Below are positions 1 to 9,743 of a DNA stretch of 64,000 nt, one piece after another. Every line of letters begins with the position of its first letter. Within the stretch, counting starts at the first letter, position 1. Origin of the DNA: Echinicola salinicaeni (GTDB lineage Bacteria > Bacteroidota > Bacteroidia > Cytophagales > Cyclobacteriaceae); the NCBI RefSeq assembly GCF_014280965.1, contig NZ_JACODZ010000006.1, positions 248,001 to 312,000 on the forward strand. The letters run 5' to 3'. Below the pieces are notes generated by a model that had not been told where the DNA came from, did not search any database, and worked only from the letters and a program-made list of their open reading frames with translations. The position numbers and the translations under genes are program-made.

Positions 1-629
1 CAGAAAAAAGGCTGATGGGAATTATCTTCAATAAACTTTATGGCCTCCCCAGCAAAAATATCCGAACAATACCCCTCGTAGGCTTCCTGCTGACCATTAT
101 GCCAAAGAACCGGATCAAAATAACTGCTGTCTCCTTTAAAGTAAGTGGTAAAATCCCCTACCTGTCCCATTCCTCCAGACAAATGGATCAAAGATTCATC
201 AAAGCCCTGATCATTTGGTCGCGATGGATGGTTGTCACCTAAATGCCACTTTCCAAAAGCCCCTGTTTGGTAGCCAGCATCTTTGAGCATTTCTGCCAAA
301 GTGATTTCCTCCGAGGCCATAATGGCTCCTCCATTATAAGTATCCCTAATTCCTGTACGAAGTGAATATCGTCCTGTCATCAAACTGGACCTTGTTGGCG
401 CACAAACCGGAGAAACATAAAATTGGTTAAAGCGAATGCTCTCCCTTGCCAACTGATCAATATTTGGGGTCTTCACATAAGGGTTGCCTGTAATACCAAG
501 GTCACCATATCCTTGATCATCCGTGATGATTAATATTACATTTGGTTTTTCCGGGGACTGTGAAAAAAGTTTATTCGGAAATAATAAAAGTACTATACCA
601 AAGAGCAGATAGCCAAGATAGTTTCTCAT
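1..629 (-). CDS. Sulfatase (arylsulfatase family), C-terminus cut off by window edge
   Basis: About 209 N-terminal residues are present; the rest lies left of the window. A hydrophobic N-terminus (residues 5-17) followed by a cleavable-looking stretch ending near LFSQ suggests export. The type I sulfatase fold is shown by [16 protein letters not shown] (metal-binding Asp37, Asp38) and by [14 protein letters not shown]. In that motif Cys76 of C-x-P-T-R would be converted to formylglycine. Further conserved pieces are GKWHLG and the following P-x-x-x-GFD. The family hydrolyses sulfate esters; in marine Bacteroidota they often act on sulfated polysaccharides, but the substrate cannot be read here. 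The ATG at 627-629 is the only sensible start. Product family certain, substrate unknown. Confidence 0.9.
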   Translation of the reverse strand, partial: MRNYLGYLLFGIVLLLFPNKLFSQSPEKPNVILIITDDQGYGDLGITGNPYVKTPNIDQLARESIRFNQFYVSPVCAPTRSSLMTGRYSLRTGIRDTYNGGAIMASEEITLAEMLKDAGYQTGAFGKWHLGDNHPSRPNDQGFDESLIHLSGGMGQVGDFTTYFKGDSSYFDPVLWHNGQQEAYEGYCSDIFAGEAIKFIEDNSHQPFF

Positions 630-702
630 AAGGTTATTTTGGTCAAATTAATGTTTGACAACCAATTTAAAGAAAATCAGCTAAAGCCCTATGATAAAGC
701 TA

Positions 703-942
703 TTATAAACGATTGGCATGCTTGTTTCGGAGTATTGAAACCATCCAAGTCAAAAAAACCATAGCTCCAAAAAGAAAACTTAATGCATAGAAAAGTACAT
801 TATAGCTAATCAGATAATTGGTATGATCAATCAAAATGCTCAGTTGTTTTTCCTTAAAGCTCGGAACAAATGATAATATCCCGCAAAGCAAAAATAAGAT
901 GGCAAAATATACTTGGGGTTTATTCCAATTTTTCATTTCCAT
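703..942 (-). CDS. Small two-helix membrane protein, unknown
   Basis: 79 residues with two hydrophobic segments (about residues 12-29 and 47-70) separated by a short charged loop, ending in a basic tail (RNKHANRL). It fits neatly between the phosphoesterase stop and the sulfatase start, on the same strand. A second ATG two codons in (MKNWNK) is an equally good start. No family recognised. The overlapping plus-strand frame is less convincing because it runs into the phosphoesterase gene. Confidence 0.5.
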   Translation of the reverse strand: MEMKNWNKPQVYFAILFLLCGILSFVPSFKEKQLSILIDHTNYLISYNVLFYALSFLFGAMVFLTWMVSILRNKHANRL

Positions 943-1008
943 TTTATTGATCTATTTTTTGTTATTTGCTTTAGAACCCCAAATATTGAAATTTAGTTTA
1001 GCCCATGT

Positions 1009-1944
1009 CTATAAGTTTTTCGAGTGCTTTGCCCTTTTCATCTTATGACCACTGGCTTTTTTGAAACCAAGCAGGTTGATTCCCTTTTTGTCTATTTCCA
1101 AAATGGAAAAGCTACTATTCTCTAATCCGCTCCCATCCACCATAGCCAATTGAGTCACGTAATGAATTCCTTTTTGACGCTCAAAACGTTCTTCATGCAC
1201 ATGTCCTTGAAAAACCGCCATCACCTTTCCAGATTCCTCCAAAATATCCTTCACTCGCTGATAATTATTGACATGCATCTGGCTTTTTCCATGAAAATAT
1301 TCAAAAAGTGGATGGTGGCAAAATACGATGGTAGGCAAGGAATTACTTTCAAGATCTGCCTTTAGCCATTCTAATTCAGCCTCAGGGATATTGGTATTGG
1401 TCCAATCAACGCCGTCTTTATAAAAATGGTCTCGACCATCCTCATGATAATTGGCATCCAAAACGATAAAATGCATCCCTTTCTGATCAAAGGAATAATA
1501 GCTCTTGTCCTTAGCAATCCCTGTGTTTTCTATATGGTCCAGAAACTGTTGTTTTCGAATGCTGTCTACATCGTGATTACCCAGACAGTGGTACCTTGGC
1601 CCATTAAATTGAGCATAAACGGACTCAATATCTCTTAAAAATTTAAGCGTATCCTCCTCTCGCTGATTTAAATCCTGATCTTTAAAGTCTCCCAAATGCA
1701 TGATAAAATCCACTTTTTCATCATTCATCACTTCTATGAATTCACTCATTTTATCCAATGACTCCCTATAGTATCGCGTGCCTTTTGCCTCTGCATCCGC
1801 ATAGTGGGAATCCGTCACCAAGCCTACTCTGATGTTCTTACCCTTTCCAATCAGGTTGAAAGAAGATAAAAACATACCCCCTGCAAAGGCACTTGAAAGT
1901 TTTAAAAACTTCCTTCTGTCGATATAATAATGAGCCTGTTTCAT
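1009..1944 (-). CDS. Calcineurin-like metallophosphoesterase with Tat signal
   Basis: 311 residues. The N-terminus carries a twin-arginine motif (DRRKFLKL, residues 9-16) and a short hydrophobic region, so export of the folded, metal-loaded enzyme through Tat is likely. All five metallophosphoesterase blocks are visible: D45-x-H47, GDFKD (85-89), GNHD (122-125), CHHP (209-212) and GHVH (247-250). These build the dinuclear metal centre that hydrolyses phosphomono- or diesters. The substrate is not evident. The gene precedes a small membrane protein and a sulfatase in the same orientation, compatible with a nutrient-scavenging operon, although spacing is loose. Confidence 0.9.
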   Translation of the reverse strand: MKQAHYYIDRRKFLKLSSAFAGGMFLSSFNLIGKGKNIRVGLVTDSHYADAEAKGTRYYRESLDKMSEFIEVMNDEKVDFIMHLGDFKDQDLNQREEDTLKFLRDIESVYAQFNGPRYHCLGNHDVDSIRKQQFLDHIENTGIAKDKSYYSFDQKGMHFIVLDANYHEDGRDHFYKDGVDWTNTNIPEAELEWLKADLESNSLPTIVFCHHPLFEYFHGKSQMHVNNYQRVKDILEESGKVMAVFQGHVHEERFERQKGIHYVTQLAMVDGSGLENSSFSILEIDKKGINLLGFKKASGHKMKRAKHSKNL

Positions 1945-2106
1945 TAAAGCAGTTTTTTTAGACTATTTAATCAAGATGTCTTCCAAAGATAAAATCATTT
2001 TTGATCGGACATCAGATTACTGTCTCAAGAATATCAAAAATAATCTTATCATAACAATGAAAATAAAGCATCCCTTGAAATCAATTAGTACTTAGCTAAT
2101 AATTAC

Positions 2107-4668
2107 CTACTGGCTATTTACCCTGACCAAATCATCTGATGCCTGCATTAACTTTTTCCACAACACTGGATTTAAATCTGGATTATCATCGAGAAATTCG
2201 TTTAGAATCCTATGAGCTTTCGGAGAGCTATAACGGCCTATGGTACTGTTCAGCCAGGCCTTAGGAAAGAATATATCCCCTGTCCTTTGCACTTCATCCA
2301 GTAAATCCAAACTCGCACGTAAGTACTTGATGCCACTTTCTTGTCTAAGGGGATGGTGGATAAATGACAATGCAGTACTCACCCATGCTTCCTTCTCCCT
2401 GTTCTCTGCCTGAGCAAAACCCAAAACCTTATTGTCCCTTGTGCTTATATTTGCTGACAAGGCTGGTAAAAGAAATTCAAACCTCTCCATCTTATCAGGA
2501 TTGGTGATAGCATCTTTAGTGATTTTGATGATTTTTTCGGTCTTGGGGTGTTCAAAAAGTACCAGCTTCATGGCTAATTCTGTATAATCATCCTCATTAA
2601 GATTCAAGTTGGGAATCACAGTTTCCTTACTCCATATTTTGTACAGCTGTTCCTTGGCATCTTTACTGTATGCTAATGAAGAATAAAGGCTAAAAAGGGT
2701 CTTTTTTACATTGGCGGGCGATTCACCATTTAACCTATCATAAAGCACCGCTATCAATTCTGGTTGAACAGCATTTCTCTCCTCCTTGGAAAGATAAGCC
2801 CAAAAGAGATTACTGAACTGCCCACTGATATTTCTAATCAACAATTCATTTTCCTCTTCCTTTAATCCTTCTATACGCAAACTGATAGCTGCTAGTGGGT
2901 TCAGGTTACCAGAAAGAGTGTTTTCATAATTATTGATATATGCCTGCGCCCTAGCAACATCATCCTCTAATTGTGGAATGAACTCCAACTCAACCTCACG
3001 AACAGGAAATACCCCGTAGCCAAAACCATCTGAATTATAAACAATAGATTGAGGCTTTTTGGCTCCAATTGCTTCCTGTAATTGCACCTTACTATCCCTC
3101 ATATCAAAGGTGTAAACCTTTACATTATCATTATAAATAAGGCTAATCTCAAAGACCTGTGGCCAAAAATGATCACTTCCATCCTCTGCATATTGGCTAA
3201 TCTCAAAATCGGAAATCAAACCTTGTTCATCATACTTGATATTGTCCTTAAAAATGGGTCTCCCACTTTGGTTTACCCAAACTTCACTCCATTGATCAAG
3301 ATCTATTGCTGTTCTCTTGTCTAGTATACCCACCAAATCTGCCCAGGTAGCATTTCCATATTGGAAGGTTTCCATATATGCTTTAATACCCTCCTGAAAC
3401 CCCTCCTGTCCAATAAGTGCTTCCAGTTGACGCATCATGATAGGCGCCTTATGATATATGATATTGCCATAAAGGGTTCCTGAGTATTTCAAATTTTCCA
3501 GTGGCTGTTTGATAGGATTGGTACCTTGAGTTCTATCCTCAGCGTAGGCTGCAGGATAATGACTCACCAAAAACAATAAATCATGGTTAATATCAGGAAA
3601 AGAAGGATTAACAATTTTGTCAGCCATAAAATTGGCAAATACCTCCTTCAACCATACATCTTCAAACCAGTCCATGGTCACCAAATCCCCAAACCACATG
3701 TGTGCAACTTCATGCGAAATTAGTTTTGCCCTGCCTAGTAACTGGCTATCAGTGGCAGTTTCATCCAAAAACAAACTCGGTTCTTTATATTGAATGGCTC
3801 CCACATGTTCCATTCCTCCATATTGGAATATCGGAATAGCTGCAAAATCCAACTTCTGAAAAGGAAAGGGAAAAGCGGTATAATCCTCCAGAAAATTAAT
3901 GGACTTTTGATGGAGCTCAAAAATCTCAGAAACTGAGCCCTTCACCTTTTCTGGGTCGGTTTCCCTGTACAACAACTCCATATCAAAGCTTCCAGGATTT
4001 TCCTTGGCCTTTTGAAACTTACCAGCCACAAAGGAAAATAGGTAGGTACTCATTTTATCCGTCTCCCCAAACTGGTGTTGGATACTTTCACCCTTCGCTG
4101 ATTGGCTGAACTCAGGAGCACCGCACATAACCTCCCAGTCCTTAGGGGCAGTAATGTTCAGCTGATAGCTGGCCTTAATATTCGGCTGGTCAAAACAGGG
4201 AAAAAGTGACCTTGCCCTGTCGGGAACCAAAAGCGTATAGAGATATTCCTCATTTCTGTTAAGTGAATTTTCCCCAGCAATGAATTCTATATAAACTTTA
4301 TTGGCTCCCTTATTCAGATTTTCAGCTGGAATTTGGATATGCTCCAGTTGATGGACTATGGCTACACTGTCCCCATTCACCTTGATACTTTTGAGATTTT
4401 TGGTGGCTGCACTAAAATCAAGAAAAATATCTTCCTTTTTCCCCAAGACAAAACTCAAATCCAAAACAGCCGGAATTGGTTTATTTATCTCCACAGGAAT
4501 ATCAAAATCCATGGTGTATTTGACCTCACTGATTAGCTCTTTTCTAGTTTCAGCAAAATTTTGGGAAACACCATCCTCAAGTGTAAATTCTGAGTTTTGT
4601 GGTTCACAAGCCATAAGCAGAGACAGTAAACTTAATCCAAAGCCAAATTTGGGAATAATAGGGTTCAT
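2107..4668 (-). CDS. M1 family aminopeptidase, lipoprotein
   Basis: 853 residues. The signal peptide ends in a lipobox (LLMAC, Cys21), placing the enzyme on an outer or inner membrane face. The zinc site is HEVAH (319-323) with the downstream Glu342 exactly 18 residues later, the gluzincin HExxH-x18-E pattern of M1 peptidases. The substrate-N-terminus motif is GGMEH (284-288) rather than the usual GAMEN. The C-terminal half has the helical, ERAP/HEAT-like composition of full-length M1 enzymes. It should remove N-terminal residues from extracytoplasmic peptides. It heads a run of secreted peptidase genes (6.5, 9.7 and 13.4 kb). Confidence 0.93.
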   Translation of the reverse strand: MNPIIPKFGFGLSLLSLLMACEPQNSEFTLEDGVSQNFAETRKELISEVKYTMDFDIPVEINKPIPAVLDLSFVLGKKEDIFLDFSAATKNLKSIKVNGDSVAIVHQLEHIQIPAENLNKGANKVYIEFIAGENSLNRNEEYLYTLLVPDRARSLFPCFDQPNIKASYQLNITAPKDWEVMCGAPEFSQSAKGESIQHQFGETDKMSTYLFSFVAGKFQKAKENPGSFDMELLYRETDPEKVKGSVSEIFELHQKSINFLEDYTAFPFPFQKLDFAAIPIFQYGGMEHVGAIQYKEPSLFLDETATDSQLLGRAKLISHEVAHMWFGDLVTMDWFEDVWLKEVFANFMADKIVNPSFPDINHDLLFLVSHYPAAYAEDRTQGTNPIKQPLENLKYSGTLYGNIIYHKAPIMMRQLEALIGQEGFQEGIKAYMETFQYGNATWADLVGILDKRTAIDLDQWSEVWVNQSGRPIFKDNIKYDEQGLISDFEISQYAEDGSDHFWPQVFEISLIYNDNVKVYTFDMRDSKVQLQEAIGAKKPQSIVYNSDGFGYGVFPVREVELEFIPQLEDDVARAQAYINNYENTLSGNLNPLAAISLRIEGLKEEENELLIRNISGQFSNLFWAYLSKEERNAVQPELIAVLYDRLNGESPANVKKTLFSLYSSLAYSKDAKEQLYKIWSKETVIPNLNLNEDDYTELAMKLVLFEHPKTEKIIKITKDAITNPDKMERFEFLLPALSANISTRDNKVLGFAQAENREKEAWVSTALSFIHHPLRQESGIKYLRASLDLLDEVQRTGDIFFPKAWLNSTIGRYSSPKAHRILNEFLDDNPDLNPVLWKKLMQASDDLVRVNSQ

Positions 4669-5031
4669 ATTTTATGTAAAAATTAATGCTTAAATAATCA
4701 ATCCCGAACTTATAGAATTCTGTGAATTAATTCTTCACCATCAATAAAAAACTTCCCAGAAGCGGATCTTAGGTTTATTTTAATCTGATCTCAATATTCA
4801 AATCAAAGATAAGTACCGCTGTGTATGTTCAGGGAAATCGTTTTAAGCCAATGATGTTATTTAAATCAAGGTGCCAGACCGAGCGGACCTGTCTAACCAC
4901 CAGTTAGTGCCGAAGTCCAATGTTTAGCCTGGGCTGACATCAAATTTTTGATAGTTTAAAAGCGATACCCCTGCGTATATATTAAACTTTATGGATTATT
5001 TATTAATTTATAATATCCAACCCGCCTGAAT
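4669..5031. other. Gene-free divergent region with GC-rich island
   Basis: 363 bases between the divergently transcribed M1 peptidase and YfcC transporter genes, so promoters for both should lie here. Most of it is AT-rich, but about 4868-4935 is distinctly GC-richer and contains a small hairpin (ctaac/gttag, 4897-4911). No ORF of note and no riboswitch family recognised. Confidence 0.5.
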
Positions 5032-6366
5032 ATGAGAAAATTCCCTAATGCCCTCGTCATTATGCTGGGCTTTATTCTTTTTGTAAGTATTCTAACCTAT
5101 TTACTGCCCAAAGGGGAATACCAACGGATAGAAAACCCCGATCTCAGCTATGTTACTGTGGTTCCTGATTCCTACAGAGAAATAGAAGCTGAACCGTTAA
5201 AAATCGGGCAAATTCTATTATCCATTCCTGAAGGTATTATTGGGAGAGCGGAATTAATTGCACTAATACTCCTACTCGGAGGTGCTTTTTACGTGGTGGA
5301 TAAAACTGGGGCATTTAGGGATGGGATACATTATATAACCGAAAAACTTACGGGAAAAGAATCCACGGCCTTGGCGGTGATTTCGCTATTATTCACTACT
5401 GGAGGAGCCCTCAATGGACTTCAGGAAGAAATAATTGCCATGACCCCAGTATTGTTATTTTTTGCCCACCGTTTAGGCTATAATGCCCTAGTAGCTGTAG
5501 GAATCAGCTATGGATCTGCAGTGGTAGGTTCTTCCTTTAGCCCCATGAATCCCTTTGCTGTAGGAATGGCCCAAAAGACGGCTGAGTTACCGCTTTTCTC
5601 TGGAAGTGTTTATAGGATCATAATTCTTGTTTTGGCCTATATACTTTGGACAGGCCTGATCATTCGTTATGCCAATAATAATAAAGTAGAAAAGCTAAAG
5701 GAAGAATCAGACGAAAAGCATAAGATGAAAGCCAGGAATATCGTAATACTTATGCTTACTGCCCTGGCCTTTATCATAGTTATTTATGGACTGTTAATAT
5801 TGGATTGGGGCTTTAATGAAATGTCTGCTGAGTTTTTTGTTTTGGGAATTATTGCCGGTCTTGTGGGCGGCTTGGGTTTCAATGGAACAGCAGAGGCATA
5901 TATTTCAGGTTTTAAAGAAATGACCTTTGCGGCGATCATAATGGGTTTGGCTAATAGCATTACCCTGATTCTTAAACAGGGCTTGATTATAGATACCATC
6001 ATTTATGAACTGTTCACCCCATTACAGTATTTCCCAAAAAGTTTTGCTGCTGTTTCCATGTTGGTAGCCCAGGCAATACTACACTTTCCTGTCCCGAGTT
6101 ATTCAGCCCAAGCCATCATGACCATGCCTATACTGGCCCCACTGTCTGACCTAGTTGGAATCTCAAGACAGGTATGTGTGCTGGCCTATCAATATGGTGC
6201 AGTAATGATGGATATGATTATTCCTACCAATGGTGCCTTGATGGCCATTATAAGTGTTGCGGGCATTTCTTTCAATAAATGGTTGGGCTTTGCGCTAAAA
6301 CTGACCTTGATAATGCTGGCCTTAGGAGCATTGGCTGTAATTGTGGGGATTTATATTGGATATTAA
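5032..6366 (+). CDS. YfcC/DcuC-type membrane carrier
   Basis: 444 residues with about 11-12 hydrophobic segments, beginning with MRKFPNALVIMLGFILFV and LTYLLPKGEY, a start typical of YfcC family proteins. The re-entrant-loop-like segments GGALNGLQEEIIAMTPVLLF and SAVVGSSFSPMNPFAVGMAQ resemble the ArsB/NhaC-type carrier fold. The family includes anaerobic C4-dicarboxylate and basic amino acid carriers. Given the surrounding peptidases, uptake or exchange of amino acids or small peptides is plausible but is inference. It is one of only two plus-strand genes left of the origin. Confidence 0.82.
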   Translation: MRKFPNALVIMLGFILFVSILTYLLPKGEYQRIENPDLSYVTVVPDSYREIEAEPLKIGQILLSIPEGIIGRAELIALILLLGGAFYVVDKTGAFRDGIHYITEKLTGKESTALAVISLLFTTGGALNGLQEEIIAMTPVLLFFAHRLGYNALVAVGISYGSAVVGSSFSPMNPFAVGMAQKTAELPLFSGSVYRIIILVLAYILWTGLIIRYANNNKVEKLKEESDEKHKMKARNIVILMLTALAFIIVIYGLLILDWGFNEMSAEFFVLGIIAGLVGGLGFNGTAEAYISGFKEMTFAAIIMGLANSITLILKQGLIIDTIIYELFTPLQYFPKSFAAVSMLVAQAILHFPVPSYSAQAIMTMPILAPLSDLVGISRQVCVLAYQYGAVMMDMIIPTNGALMAIISVAGISFNKWLGFALKLTLIMLALGALAVIVGIYIGY

Positions 6367-6372
6367 TTATAT

Positions 6373-6446
6373 TCCAAAGAAAAAATAATGGCCACGACTC
6401 AGCTCGGACAGACAAAAAAGATGTCTACCGTATGGAGTCGAGGCCC
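6373..6446 (-). terminator. Hairpin terminator between convergent genes
   Basis: Arms ggccacgactc (6390-6400) and gagtcgaggcc (6435-6445) pair with one mismatch, and an inner set (cgg..agac / gtct..ccg) extends the stem. On the minus strand the stem is followed by a T-run (complement of 6377-6386), so it best serves the DPP IV gene. It may also slow plus-strand transcription from the transporter. Confidence 0.7.
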
Positions 6447-6477
6447 AAATAATTTTAATAAATATTATAGGTATCTA

Positions 6478-8724
6478 CTACTCATTGACCGGAGTATGCT
6501 TCATCAAATAGTTGGTCAATAACGTATACAAATGTTTTCTTGTGTTGGCTCCTTCATAAATCCCATGAGAACGGTTTGGATAAGCCATCATCTCAAATTG
6601 CTTGTTTTGCCGGATCAATTCATTGACCAATAACTCCTGACTTTGGTAATGCACATTATCGTCATTGGTACCATGCACTAATAATAAATTCCCCTGCAGT
6701 CCATTGGCATAAGTAATAGGTGAACCATTAAGGAAATCCTCGGGATTTTCCTGAGGTAATCCCATATAGCGCTCTTGGTAAATATTATCATAGATCAATT
6801 GAAAGGAAACTCCTGCTACAGCCAAACCTGTTTGGTAAATTTCAGGGTACTTGAAAAGCAGGTTTTGGGTCATGGAACCTCCACCGCTCCAGCCCCAAAC
6901 TGCCACTCTTTCTGGATCTATAAAGTCAAAAGTCTTAAAAACTTCTTTGGCTGCCTTAGCCTGGTCATCTGCATTGATCACTCCCACTTTCCTATATATA
7001 CTCTTTCTCCATTCACTGCCTTTCAAACATGGTGTACCTCTGTTGTCCATGTCAATAATTACATAACCCTTTTGCGCCAGCATGATATTCCAAAGACCAA
7101 CAAAATTATCAGTAGCCACAGCTCCCCAAGGCTCTCCATAAACATGGAATAATACAGGATATTGCTTATTTGGATTGAAATCTACCGGCTTGATCATTCG
7201 GCCATCTATCGCTATATCACCCTCAATATCCACTTGGAAAAACTCCACCTCAGGCAAGTCAATGCTTTCTAGTTGCTCCTTATATTCCAAATTAGCTTCC
7301 ATGGTTCTCACTTCATCATGCTTCTTCAAACCAATCAAATGATAAGTATTTGGAGACAAAGCTTCGCTGTGGCTTAAAATAGCGTATTCACCATTAGGTG
7401 CACAGTTATAAACGTTGATTCCAGCAAATTCTTCTGGAGTTAGTCTACTGCTTTTTGCCTTACCTTTTAAGTCTACCTTATACAAATAACGCTGTGCGGT
7501 ATTCTCTGGTGAAGCATGAAAATAGATTTCCTTATCAGTCATACCAGCAATGCTAGCCACATCAAAATCAGTAGGTGTGAGCAAAGTCTTTTTTCCACTA
7601 GCAATTTCCACCTTATAAATATGTCTCCAACCATCATTCTCTGTCATACGTAGGAATGCTAAATTTCCATCCACCAGTTTCAGGTCATTTTCTTCCCAGC
7701 CACCTGCTGATACGTCAGGATAATAAATGTCTACCCAAGTATCCTCATTCTCTGAATAAATTTCTTTGAGCTCCTCAGTTTTTACATCATAAGTCCAAAT
7801 TGTTAACTTATTCTGGTGCCTGTTCAATTGTTGGATCAACAAGGTTTGCCCATCTATCCATTGCATCCCAGGCAAATAATTTTGAACAGAAGATCCAGGA
7901 ACCGGAACCCAACGGATTTCATCTGTGGCTAAGTCCACCACACCTATTTTCACTGAAGATGGATCCTGACCTACCTTTGGATACTGTAATGGAATTGGCT
8001 TAGAATAAACAGAATCCGTATTATTGATCATATAGAAAGTTCCCACATTGGAAATATCAAAGTTCCAAAAGGCCAGCTGCTCTCCAGATGGACTCCAACG
8101 AAATCCATCACGGGCCCCAAACTCTTCCTCATAGGCCCAATCAAAGGTTCCATTGATGATATCTTGACCTCCTGTATTGGTCAACTGGGTAACTTTGCCT
8201 GTTTCAAGCTCCTCCACATAAAGGTTGAAATCATGCACATAGGCGGCCTTGGATTGATCTTCGGAAAATTTGGCAAACATCAACGAAGATGCTGGAAACT
8301 CCTTACCCAGTTGATTCAGCTCTTTGGTCTCCAAATCCAACACCCAATAATCCCCTTTGGTATTAGCACGCCACACCCTTGAGGAATTGGTAAAAATCAA
8401 AAGTTTGGATTTATCCGGACTGAAATTGAAGCTTTCCGTGCCAATAGTCCTATCTGATCCCTCAGGAATCAAATCTACAGCTTCCACCAGTAGACTCCTT
8501 TCTCCACTTTGAGTGACATATTTTGCAATCTCAGGTTGACCGGAAGCATTTCTCTCCACTACAGCATAAGCCTCTCCTTCATCTACCCACTGCAAGGTAG
8601 GAAGACCCTTTTGAGAGAATTCTCCAGAATAAATGCGGTCTATAGTTAGTTGGGAATCTTGGGCAATGGAAAAAAATGGCAATGAAGCCATCAGCCAAGC
8701 CATGATCAATAATCTCTTTTTCAT
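6478..8724 (-). CDS. Dipeptidyl peptidase IV (S9B prolyl peptidase)
   Basis: 748 residues with an N-terminal signal peptide (cleavage probably after SIAQ, about residue 21). Residues about 30-490 form the beta-propeller, including the double-Glu motif in WAYEEEF (Glu199-201) that anchors the substrate N-terminus. The C-terminal alpha/beta-hydrolase domain has catalytic Ser613 (GWSGGGS), Asp688 (HGTNDDNVH) and His720 (RSHGIYEG). The set identifies a DPP IV-like enzyme that releases X-Pro dipeptides from peptides in the periplasm or at the surface. Full length for the family. The start sits at a standard ATG before a typical KKR-hydrophobic signal. Confidence 0.93.
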   Translation of the reverse strand: MKKRLLIMAWLMASLPFFSIAQDSQLTIDRIYSGEFSQKGLPTLQWVDEGEAYAVVERNASGQPEIAKYVTQSGERSLLVEAVDLIPEGSDRTIGTESFNFSPDKSKLLIFTNSSRVWRANTKGDYWVLDLETKELNQLGKEFPASSLMFAKFSEDQSKAAYVHDFNLYVEELETGKVTQLTNTGGQDIINGTFDWAYEEEFGARDGFRWSPSGEQLAFWNFDISNVGTFYMINNTDSVYSKPIPLQYPKVGQDPSSVKIGVVDLATDEIRWVPVPGSSVQNYLPGMQWIDGQTLLIQQLNRHQNKLTIWTYDVKTEELKEIYSENEDTWVDIYYPDVSAGGWEENDLKLVDGNLAFLRMTENDGWRHIYKVEIASGKKTLLTPTDFDVASIAGMTDKEIYFHASPENTAQRYLYKVDLKGKAKSSRLTPEEFAGINVYNCAPNGEYAILSHSEALSPNTYHLIGLKKHDEVRTMEANLEYKEQLESIDLPEVEFFQVDIEGDIAIDGRMIKPVDFNPNKQYPVLFHVYGEPWGAVATDNFVGLWNIMLAQKGYVIIDMDNRGTPCLKGSEWRKSIYRKVGVINADDQAKAAKEVFKTFDFIDPERVAVWGWSGGGSMTQNLLFKYPEIYQTGLAVAGVSFQLIYDNIYQERYMGLPQENPEDFLNGSPITYANGLQGNLLLVHGTNDDNVHYQSQELLVNELIRQNKQFEMMAYPNRSHGIYEGANTRKHLYTLLTNYLMKHTPVNE

Positions 8725-8992
8725 CAGTTTATTTGGTATTGGTTAAAAAGGCAAAACAGGTCAATAATAAAAATAGCCAAATAAACCTTAAGAATCTAGG
8801 CAAAAAGAGCTCAGGGATAGTTTTGGTTAATTATGTACAAACTATTGGTAATTTGGTTTTATTAGGATGTACTCTCTCATCACCTATTGAGAGATAGGCA
8901 AAATTGTCCACTGATCCAAAAACTAATTTAAATATCAGGGAGGCTAAATACTAATTTTCAGACCATCCCAAATAGCAATTTTGATATGAAAA

Positions 8993-9181
8993 TTACTTGA
9001 TAAGCTTTTTGAAAACTTTTTTATCCTCTCTTAAAATCTTATTTAGGCTGTGAGAAAAGCGAAGGAGTTTGGTCTTGTGTTTATCCTGATTATCTGTCAC
9101 TACATCTAAATCTTCAAAGATCTCGCTAGGTAGTTTATCAATGATTTTGTGAATTTCGGAATTAATTTCTTCTCTATCCAT
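8993..9181 (-). CDS. Small charged protein, unknown
   Basis: 62 residues, rich in Asp/Glu and Lys, predicted helical (EINSEIHKIIDKLP, then LRFSHSLNKILREDKKVFKKL). No family recognised. It lies alone between the DPP IV gene and an extremely AT-rich stretch. The reading frame is clean and the composition protein-like, but the length makes this a moderate call only. Confidence 0.45.
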   Translation of the reverse strand: MDREEINSEIHKIIDKLPSEIFEDLDVVTDNQDKHKTKLLRFSHSLNKILREDKKVFKKLIK

Positions 9182-9743
9182 AAATGCAAATATAACATTT
9201 TTCAGAATAACAGGAAGTCAATGTCAATACAAACACGGATATATAAAAATATATTATTTTGAAAAAATAACAAATACACAATTAATATTATTAATAAACA
9301 TATTTTTACAATATTTTACATATTTCAAAATCACAAACATATTAAATGAAATATTTATTATTTTTTATATATTATATTTAACAAAACATATAAATAATAT
9401 AATACAACCTTCTTTTTAATACAATTTTAAGGATAAATCAACCATAGGTTCAAAGTTATCTTGGTCTGATAAAATGGTTGATTCGCCAGATATTGAAAAA
9501 CTTTCCAAAATTATATTTTTATCCCTTTTTTAGACAAATTTGGCTTTTTGGAGTGTTTAATTAGGTAAAACCTTATTATAAAAAGGATTCTACGTGTTCC
9601 GCGAAAAGGTCTCAAAGATGCTATTAAGAGCGCAAAGGGAACAGTAGGGATATGATAAAGGTCTTTTCATCCTTTACCAGAAATTAAAAAGTGCCTGATC
9701 CTAATAAGAACCAGGCACTTAATGATTTAATCAAAACACTTCA
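9182..9743. other. Gene-free stretch with very AT-rich core
   Basis: About 560 bases. The core at roughly 9229-9412 is made almost only of A and T (runs such as tatattatttt and atatattatattta). A 10-bp inverted repeat (aatcaaccat 9436-9445 and atggttgatt 9474-9483, 28-base loop) follows. The right end holds the terminator of the M16 gene. No ORF or RNA gene seen. Confidence 0.5.
9681..9720 (-). terminator. Rho-independent terminator of M16 gene
   Basis: A perfect 9-bp stem aagtgcctg (9689-9697) / caggcactt (9712-9720) lies 24 bases past the stop codon. On the minus strand it is followed by TTTTTAATTT. Confidence 0.8.

Noticed and set aside
4860-4940. Known riboswitch upstream of the transporter
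   Set aside because: The GC-rich island shows no recognisable core of the common riboswitch classes; kept only as an unexplained island.
6775-7152. 125-codon plus-strand frame opposite the DPP IV gene
   Set aside because: It lies across the catalytic domain of a certain gene; its sequence has no family features.
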